From JBNJGB01 sp051747385 (GTDB lineage: Bacteria > Myxococcota_A > UBA9042 > PHBI01 > JACKFB01), in NCBI GenBank assembly GCA_051747385.1, contig JBNJGB010000018.1:62001-126000 (forward strand): a stretch of 64,000 nucleotides of DNA, in the 5' to 3' direction. Shown here piece by piece: positions 58,225 to 64,000 of the stretch; the first letter of the stretch is position 1; the number at the start of each line of letters is the position of its first letter. The notes beneath the pieces were generated by a model that saw only the letters and a list, made by a program, of their open reading frames with translations, made no database searches and was not told where the DNA came from. The translations under genes and the position numbers were made by a program.

Positions 58225-58836
58225 CTATGCCGCGCGGTCTCCGCCGAGCCAGCGGTAGAAATCCGCGGCCTCGAAGAAGTAGCAGCGGAGGCGTCCGAAC
58301 GTCACGACGTCGCCGCTCGCCAGGAGGTGCGGCCTTCCAGGCTCCAGCCCGAGGCCCTGGACGGTGGTCCCGTTCGTCGAGCCCACGTCCTCCACGAGCA
58401 TGGGGCCGCCCGGGTCGTCGCGCCGGAAGCGCGCATGCCGGCTCGACACCGTGTAGTCGTTGAGGACGGCGTCGTTGTCGTGGCGCCGGCCCAGGTGGAT
58501 CCAGCGGGCATCCGACGAGTCCTTCCGCGCCAGATCCAAGACGACGGGGCGGCGCAGCGGGCGACGCTGGAACATGCCCGGGTCGACGACCTCGCCGTCG
58601 AACTCTTCCTCCGAGACGTGGGACAGGGTGGACGAGTAGACGCTGTGGGCCCGGTGGCGCATCCCGCGGGTGGACGGTTCAAGCCTGCGCGTCTGCCGCG
58701 ATGGACGCGGCGTCCGGCGGCGCAGCTCTCCTCCGAGTATCTCCACCCCCACGAGCACCGGGTTCGGGGCGAAGCGCAGGAAGCGGCCGGCCCCGGACGA
58801 GCGGGCCAGGTCCCGTAGCTCCATGAGGTCGCGCAA
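58225..58836 (-). CDS. FHA-domain protein
   Basis: A 203-aa protein. The C-terminal FHA domain (about 110-185) is intact: IHLGRRHDNDAVLND, VSSRHARFRRD and VEDVGSTNGTTVQGLGLEPG, including the phospho-threonine-binding Arg, Ser and Asn. The N-terminal 110 residues are basic and otherwise unremarkable. It would bind phosphothreonine proteins, a common theme with the Ser/Thr kinases of Myxococcota. The start is TTG at 58836, seven bases after AGGAGG. Confidence 0.88.
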   Translation of the reverse strand: MRDLMELRDLARSSGAGRFLRFAPNPVLVGVEILGGELRRRTPRPSRQTRRLEPSTRGMRHRAHSVYSSTLSHVSEEEFDGEVVDPGMFQRRPLRRPVVLDLARKDSSDARWIHLGRRHDNDAVLNDYTVSSRHARFRRDDPGGPMLVEDVGSTNGTTVQGLGLEPGRPHLLASGDVVTFGRLRCYFFEAADFYRWLGGDRAA

Positions 58837-59012
58837 CGATCAGCCTCCTCGGCGAGGTCACACGACGACCTGTTCGGCCGGGGACTCCGATCGCTTGAGT
58901 CCGGCTTTCCCTTCGGAGCACCATACGCTGGCGGGGACGCCGGCGCCCCGTTCTACTCTCTACCCGGGGCACCGCCGGCCTCACACCATGCGGTGCGCCC
59001 GACGGAGCTGAA

Positions 59013-59102
59013 GGTGACCGCCGCGGACGGCGGCCCTACTGCATCTCCCCTGTGTTCTCCGCGACTTTGCGGCTTGGCGCCTTGGCGCGAGCCCTTCGAA
59101 CT
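59013..59102 (-). repeat. Dispersed repeat U, copy 2
   Basis: Inverted second copy of the repeat at 13524-13617. Read on the minus strand it runs GGGCTCGCGCCAAGGCGCCA to GCCGTCCGCGGCGGTCAC with a few changes. It lies just after the OsmC stop. Confidence 0.75.
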
Positions 59103-59111
59103 GCGCGGATG

Positions 59112-59549
59112 TCAGGCTACGGCTTCGCGCTCGACCCGCTCGCCGTTGATGAACACGCGGCTCTCGATGTGCACGGTCGGGCGCAGGGAGGCGCTGACGC
59201 CGCAGTAGCGCTCCTCGGACAGCTGGACGGCGCGGAGGACCTTCTTCGGGCTCGGGTCGGGGCCGTCGACGCGATACGTGAGGGTGATGGTGTCGAAGCG
59301 CTTCGGGTGCTCCGTGGTCATCGTCGCGTCGGCCGAGACGTCGAACTCCGTCACCTCCACCTTCATCTTCCGGAGGATGGAGATCACGTCCATGGCGGTG
59401 CAGCCGGCGAGGGACGACAGGGTGAGGCCCTTGGGCAGCGGGCCGAGGCCGCGACCTCCCACGGCCTCGTGGGCGTCGATGGTGAACGAGAAGCCGCCCA
59501 GGTCGACGTCGAAGGCCATCCCATCCTCGAGGCGAACCGTGCTCTGCAT
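59112..59549 (-). CDS. OsmC family protein
   Basis: A 145-aa OsmC/Ohr-type protein. The two redox-active cysteines are in SLAGCTAMDVIS and in ERYCGVSAS, as in thiol peroxidases for organic hydroperoxides. Whether it is OsmC, Ohr or the YhfA-like subgroup is not clear. ATG 59549 after GGGAG. Confidence 0.9.
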   Translation of the reverse strand: MQSTVRLEDGMAFDVDLGGFSFTIDAHEAVGGRGLGPLPKGLTLSSLAGCTAMDVISILRKMKVEVTEFDVSADATMTTEHPKRFDTITLTYRVDGPDPSPKKVLRAVQLSEERYCGVSASLRPTVHIESRVFINGERVEREAVA

Positions 59550-59642
59550 GCGTGCTCTCCCGAGATCGTGTTCCACCCGGGAGAGCCGCCACCGCGGCGA
59601 AGTGTTACGGCGCCGGGCGCTCGGGCCCTGCGCCGGGCCGGA

Positions 59643-62600
59643 TCAGACCACGCGCCTGCGGACGAGCAGCAGCGCCAACCCGGCGAGGGCCGCGAGCCCC
59701 CCGGAGCCCGGCGCGCCGCCTGCGCAGCCACCGCCTCCCCCACCGCCCTCGTCGTCGTCCTCGTCCGGGAGCTGCTCGCCGGCGTCCACGGCGACGTCCG
59801 GGGCCGCGTCGGGCGTCGGGCCGACGGTGTCCTCCCGGACCGTGTCGTCCCGGGCGTCCTCGGTGGGGCCGGCGTCCGGCACGGGCTCCACGCCAGGCTC
59901 GGGATCTTCGTCCACCGGCGGAGGCTGCACCTCGCCGCTCCACGTCTTGTAGGGCGTCGGATCGTCCTGGTAGTTGTTCGTGTTGTGCGGGTTGCCGCCG
60001 AAGCCGGCCCACTCGTAGATGCTCTGGCCGGCCTTGCCCTCGGTGTCCCACACGTACAGCCAGCCGTCCCGGGACGGCAGGGCCACCTCGAAGAGCTGAT
60101 CGCCGTCCCAGTCGCCCACGGCCGCGGAGGCGATGACCCAGCCGCCGGTCTGCTTCGGCCAGCCCTCCGGCTGCTCGCCCAGGTAGTTCCAGGCCCGCAG
60201 CAGGTAGCCGCCGGAGGAGATGAGCACCTCCGGCGAGTTGTCGTTGTCGATGTCCACGACGGTGGGCGCGTTGAAGAACTGCCAGTCGTCGTGCACCCGC
60301 GGGAAGCCCTCGACCATCTCGCCGCTGGAGGTGTCCCAGGCGCTCATGTGGTGGTCGAACGGCTTCCGCTTGCCGCCGCCGGCGAAGGCCACCGCGAAGT
60401 CGAAGCCGGCGGTGCCCTTGAGCATATCCAGGCCGCCCTTGCCGTCGAAGTTCGCGATGGCGCCGTTGTTCATCAGGATGTAGGCGGGGCTGTCCTCGGA
60501 GTCGGAGCCCGGCCCGAACGCCTGATTGTCCATCTTCTTCCAGAGCTCGCCGTCGTGGTCGAAGAACCAGCCCTGGGTGGAGATGGTGTCGAAGCTGATC
60601 TCCAGGGTCCCGTCGTAGTCCAGGTCGGCCATCATCGGGTTGCCGACGACGCCCTCGCCCACGATCGGCAGGACGCTCACGGTCAGGCCGAACAGGGACT
60701 GGGGCCAGCCCGGGGCCATGGCGCCGGTCTTCGCGTCGAGGACGTAGGCGACGGCCTCGTTGGCGTTGCCGGACGCGCCGAAGGTCTCGCTGGTGCCGAC
60801 GGCGATCTCCATGTCCCCGTCGCCGTCCACGTCGCCGACGGCCGGCGTGGAGACGATGCGCGCCGACTCCTCCGGGTCCTGGTTGAAGAACACACACTCG
60901 GGTGCCTCCTCCAGGTCGAAGGAGGCGCAGTTGACCTTGACCGGGTACGGCGACATCACGCTGCCGTCCTCGTGCCAGGCGTACAGGTGCTGGTCCATGG
61001 CGGCGGCGAGGATCTCCAGGCCCGGCTCGCCGTCCAGGTCCGCCAGCACCGGCGCCGCGAAGAAGCCCGACTCGACGATGTTGTCCCGGTCCGGCTGAGC
61101 CAGGTCGAAGTCCACGGAGTTGGGCCAGCCCGGGCGCATGGTGCCGTCGTGCTCGAGGACCGAGACCCAGCCGTCCCAGGTGGTGATGACGATCTCCAGG
61201 TCCTCGTCGCCGTCCAGGTCGCCCACGGCCGGCGGCATCATCATGGTCACCGAGACGTCCGGGTCGAGGGTGAGGCCCTGCTGGGCCACGCACCCGGTCT
61301 TGTCCTCGCGGAACGCGCAGGCGCCGCGGACGTTCAGCGCGTTGTCGGGGTGCACGGAGTTCCGCAGGCGCAGCTTGACGGGGAAGCCGTCGACCTCGCC
61401 GCCGTCGTGCTTCCAGGCGTGGACCATGCCGTCGGAGGTGGCGAGGACCAGGTCCTGGGCCCCGTCGCCGTCCAGGTCGGCGAACACCGGCGAGGACTCG
61501 GCCGACGTGCCCAGGTACTTCGGGAAGCCGTCCACGAGGTCCGGGTCACGCTCGAAGAGGAAGCCCTTGCGCATCTCGCCGGTGACGGTCGTCCCGTCCG
61601 GGGCCTCTCCCGTGGCGCGGAGGCGCACCGTGACCGCCTTCTGGTGAGCCTCGTCGGTGCGCGGATCCAGGTCCACCGGCACCTGGCTGACGTCCCACTC
61701 CACGAGGACCCCGTCGGTCCCCTGGGTCGTCCCGGCGTCCACCTGGACGAAGTCCTCCTCGGTCGGGTCGACGCCGACGGCGTACTCGAACGTCCAGTCC
61801 ACGGAGTCGTAGCGCGCCGGCCGCCCGTCCATACGCATGTTGATGCGGCCGGTGACCTCCACTGAGGGCGTCCGGTCCGGGAAGATGACCTCGAACCAGA
61901 GGGGCTCCACGATGTCCACCTCGGGCGGGATGTGCTCGGCCACCAGCGCGTCCAGCATGAGGCGGGCGTTGTTCCGGCCGTAGCCGAAGTGCCAGTCCCA
62001 GCCGGGGCCGGACGGGAACTTGGTCTCGTCCGAGCCGTCCGGGTTCACGTCGATGTCGTCGACGTTCATCGTCATGAGCTGCTTGGCCTCCTCGGCGCTG
62101 AGCGGCGGATCCAGCTCCATCTCCAGGGCCTTGGAGTACAGGAGCCCGGTCTGTCCGGCGGTGATGCCGGTGGCCTCCGAGGAGCAGCCGTGCCCCGGCG
62201 TGGAGAGCACGAGGTTCATCCCGTAGTTCGTGCAGTTGTTGAAGTTGAGGAAGGTCGTCGACGACGAGGCCGAGGAGCCGTCGTAGACGGTCGCGTGCAC
62301 GTAGACCGTGTGGTTGTTGGTCCCGGGCATGTTGTGGTGGAAGCTCAGCTCGTCCGCGGCGGAGGCGATGACGGTCACGTCGTTGGCGTAGGCGTACTCG
62401 ATGGCCGCCCGGGAGAACTCCGTGTGGTTCACGGTGCCCAGGGCCTCCTGGACGACGCTGGCGCCGGAGTCGACGGCGAAGGCGGCGCCGTGGGCGAACT
62501 CGTTGGCGTCGCCCACGAAGCTGTCCGCGACGCGGACCATCAGCGCGGTGCAGTCCGGGCAGACGCCGATGTCGCCGATGCCGTTGTCCCCTTCCGCCAT

Positions 62601-63299
62601 GGACCAGCGCGCCTCGCCGTTGCCGTGGCCGAAGCGGTTGTCGTCGTAGGCGTCGTTGTCGTCCCCGAAGAAGTCCCAGCCGGAGATGTCGTCCGTGTAG
62701 CCGTTGCCGTCGTCGTCGACCCCGTCGGAGCAGTCGATGATGAGGTCCTGGGGGTCCACCATCCCGTTGCCGTTGGCGTCCAGCTCGTCGAGGACGGCGG
62801 CTTCCGAGCCGGCGGCCGCGTAGTAGTCGCGGATGTCGAACCACCCGCTTCCGTCCACGTCGAAGTCGTCCGCGCCCTCCGGCGGCTCCTCCATGGGCGT
62901 CGGCTTGCAGCCGGCGAGCTCGCCGCGGTTCAGGTAGTACTTGTTCACCAGGTCCCGGTTGTCCCAGTAGGCGCCGGAGTCGAGCACCGCCACGATCACG
63001 CGCCGGTCACCGGTCGTGCGCTGCCAGGCCCGGTCGGCGTGGATGCCGCTTCCCAGGGCGAGCTCCTCCTCGCGGAAGCCCTCGGCGTCGGTCCAGTCGT
63101 TGCGCATCCAACCCTCGTCGCAGGCCTCGGGCAGGTGCGGGCCCGGCACGAAGGACCACAGGTTCCAGGAGCCGTCGTAGCCGGGATCGTTGGGCGGATC
63201 CGCGCACGGGATCTCGTCCGGCCCGTTCGGCCAGGCCAGCGCGGACGCGGGGACGAGGAGGGCGGCGGCGATCGTCAGGGCGGCGAGGGCAAGGCGCAT
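59643..63299 (-). CDS. Large secreted subtilase-like protein with FG-GAP repeats and MYXO-CTERM-like tail
   Basis: A 1218-aa secreted protein. Signal peptide (about 1-22); subtilisin-like domain (about 80-450); beta-sandwich (about 455-590); FG-GAP/VCBS-like repeats (about 600-1100; DLDGDGAQDLVLATSDG, DLDGDEDLEIVITTWDG, DVDGDGDMEIAVGTSET and more); Asp/Pro-rich linker; and the tail GCAGGAPGSGGLAALAG with RRR. The Asp is at 107 (AVLDSG) and His at 225 (FGHGNGE), but the Ser motif GTSMAAP reads GCSSEATG (371-378), so activity is doubtful. Calcium-type loops occur in the insert (DANGNGMVDPQD). Confidence 0.85.
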   Translation of the reverse strand: MRLALAALTIAAALLVPASALAWPNGPDEIPCADPPNDPGYDGSWNLWSFVPGPHLPEACDEGWMRNDWTDAEGFREEELALGSGIHADRAWQRTTGDRRVIVAVLDSGAYWDNRDLVNKYYLNRGELAGCKPTPMEEPPEGADDFDVDGSGWFDIRDYYAAAGSEAAVLDELDANGNGMVDPQDLIIDCSDGVDDDGNGYTDDISGWDFFGDDNDAYDDNRFGHGNGEARWSMAEGDNGIGDIGVCPDCTALMVRVADSFVGDANEFAHGAAFAVDSGASVVQEALGTVNHTEFSRAAIEYAYANDVTVIASAADELSFHHNMPGTNNHTVYVHATVYDGSSASSSTTFLNFNNCTNYGMNLVLSTPGHGCSSEATGITAGQTGLLYSKALEMELDPPLSAEEAKQLMTMNVDDIDVNPDGSDETKFPSGPGWDWHFGYGRNNARLMLDALVAEHIPPEVDIVEPLWFEVIFPDRTPSVEVTGRINMRMDGRPARYDSVDWTFEYAVGVDPTEEDFVQVDAGTTQGTDGVLVEWDVSQVPVDLDPRTDEAHQKAVTVRLRATGEAPDGTTVTGEMRKGFLFERDPDLVDGFPKYLGTSAESSPVFADLDGDGAQDLVLATSDGMVHAWKHDGGEVDGFPVKLRLRNSVHPDNALNVRGACAFREDKTGCVAQQGLTLDPDVSVTMMMPPAVGDLDGDEDLEIVITTWDGWVSVLEHDGTMRPGWPNSVDFDLAQPDRDNIVESGFFAAPVLADLDGEPGLEILAAAMDQHLYAWHEDGSVMSPYPVKVNCASFDLEEAPECVFFNQDPEESARIVSTPAVGDVDGDGDMEIAVGTSETFGASGNANEAVAYVLDAKTGAMAPGWPQSLFGLTVSVLPIVGEGVVGNPMMADLDYDGTLEISFDTISTQGWFFDHDGELWKKMDNQAFGPGSDSEDSPAYILMNNGAIANFDGKGGLDMLKGTAGFDFAVAFAGGGKRKPFDHHMSAWDTSSGEMVEGFPRVHDDWQFFNAPTVVDIDNDNSPEVLISSGGYLLRAWNYLGEQPEGWPKQTGGWVIASAAVGDWDGDQLFEVALPSRDGWLYVWDTEGKAGQSIYEWAGFGGNPHNTNNYQDDPTPYKTWSGEVQPPPVDEDPEPGVEPVPDAGPTEDARDDTVREDTVGPTPDAAPDVAVDAGEQLPDEDDDEGGGGGGGCAGGAPGSGGLAALAGLALLLVRRRVV

Positions 63300-63514
63300 G
63301 GGGACTCCCGGGCGGTGGGCGGGGTCTCCGCGCGGTCGGACTCCGGGCGGGCCGCGCGGCGACGCAGATCAAGCCGGAAACTGGCACCCGATGCAAGACG
63401 CGGCGGCGCCGGGGCTGCTACGCCGCGCAACGCGCGCGTATCCCGTTGACGCCGGGGGCGCGCGAGTCCTATACACGCCCCTTCACGCCACCCCCCGAGT
63501 CGACGGAGGCAGCC

Positions 63515-64000
63515 ATGGCCGGAGCGCTCAAGGAGATCACCCCGAGGGAGGACGCCGACGAGGTCCACGCGGTCTTCGAGACCAACATGGGCACGTTCAA
63601 GGTGAGGCTCTTCCACGACAAGGCCCCGAAGACCGTACAGAACTTCATCGACCTCGCCGAGGGGAGCACGGCGTGGGTCGATCCGAAGACGCGCAAGGAG
63701 TCGACGGCCCCGTACTACGACGGCGTCACCTTCCACCGGATCATCCCGGGCTTCGTGATCCAGGGCGGCTGCCCGATCGGCGACGGGCGCGGCGGCCCCG
63801 GCTACCGCTTCGAGGACGAGTTCCACCCGGACCTGCGCCACACGAAGGCCGGCATCCTGTCCATGGCGAACGCGGGGCCGGACACGAACGGCAGCCAGTT
63901 CTTCGTCACCCTGGCCGCGACGCCCCACCTGGACAACCGCCACGCCGTGTTCGGCGAGGTGGTCGAGGGCATGGACGTGGTCGAGGAGATCGGAAACGTC
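63515..64000 (+). CDS. Cyclophilin-type peptidyl-prolyl isomerase (partial, C-terminus off window)
   Basis: Cis-trans isomerase for Xaa-Pro bonds. The 162 codons present begin MAGALKEITPREDADEVHA and include the cyclophilin core: VTFHRIIPGFVIQGGCP, GYRFEDEFHPDLRHTKAGIL, SMANAGPDTNGSQFFVTLA and HLDNRHAVFGEVVEGMDVV. No signal peptide, so it is probably cytosolic. ATG 63515 after GGAGG. The last few residues lie beyond the window edge. Confidence 0.95.
   Translation, partial: MAGALKEITPREDADEVHAVFETNMGTFKVRLFHDKAPKTVQNFIDLAEGSTAWVDPKTRKESTAPYYDGVTFHRIIPGFVIQGGCPIGDGRGGPGYRFEDEFHPDLRHTKAGILSMANAGPDTNGSQFFVTLAATPHLDNRHAVFGEVVEGMDVVEEIGNV

Overview
This is a very GC-rich 64 kb bacterial chromosome segment, most likely from a Myxococcota-type organism (the former Deltaproteobacteria). 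The clues are two secreted proteins ending in MYXO-CTERM-like sorting tails (51213-53216 and 59643-63299), at least seven lipoproteins with Asp/Pro/Ala-rich linkers, a TonB-dependent receptor fused to a TonB C-terminal domain, a type IV pilin behind a good sigma-54 promoter, and mostly GGAGG ribosome binding sites with occasional GTG or TTG starts. I saw no tRNA, rRNA, CRISPR array, phage or plasmid genes. The first gene (symporter) and last gene (cyclophilin) are cut by the window edges.

Layout. 1-3753 (minus) is a tight operon: A-type Fe-S carrier, two tandem HD-domain phosphohydrolases, dicarboxylate-type symporter. 3843-10029 (minus) holds a TonB receptor, pcm, tyrS, 5-formyl-THF cyclo-ligase and zapA, with a structured intergenic region exactly where 6S RNA lies in many proteobacteria. 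10111-18593 is rich in envelope proteins (lipoproteins, a TIG-repeat metalloprotease, a J-domain/TPR protein, a parvulin-like PPIase, an outer-membrane barrel). 18668-28203 has queE, a broken lipase gene, an MFS transporter bracketed by repeat elements, the map-ampG-tesB-PLP enzyme cluster, a membrane hydroxylase and a Cys/Met PLP enzyme. 28823-31937 has the pilin with its promoter, an isoaspartyl peptidase and an HD-GYP response regulator. 32074-41194 is mainly metabolic: DUF938 methyltransferase, TerC, fumC, acyl-CoA synthetase, tyrA, acylphosphatase, a hotdog thioesterase, a HAD phosphatase and a HEAT-repeat protein. 41191-64000 mixes lipoproteins, a threonine-degradation pair (SDR-type Tdh plus Kbl), a PilZ protein, a REP-associated transposase with its repeats, gene remnants, transporters, an FHA protein, an OsmC protein and a giant subtilase-like protein.

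The most unusual content lies between the genes. One family of short non-coding elements (four copies, about 162-175 bp) has terminal inverted repeats, clear 10-bp target duplications at two copies with a near match at a third, and an internal hexamer repeat that varies in number. A second family (three copies, 166-292 bp) has inserted at CTAG inside TAG stop codons, leaving the stop intact and duplicating TA, which fits IS630/Tc1-type chemistry. A third module is a REP-associated tyrosine transposase flanked by copies of its own repeat. These, the broken genes and a duplicated intergenic repeat show a genome shaped by small non-autonomous elements.

All calls come from reading the sequence. 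Family names rest on motif recognition, and no database search was run.
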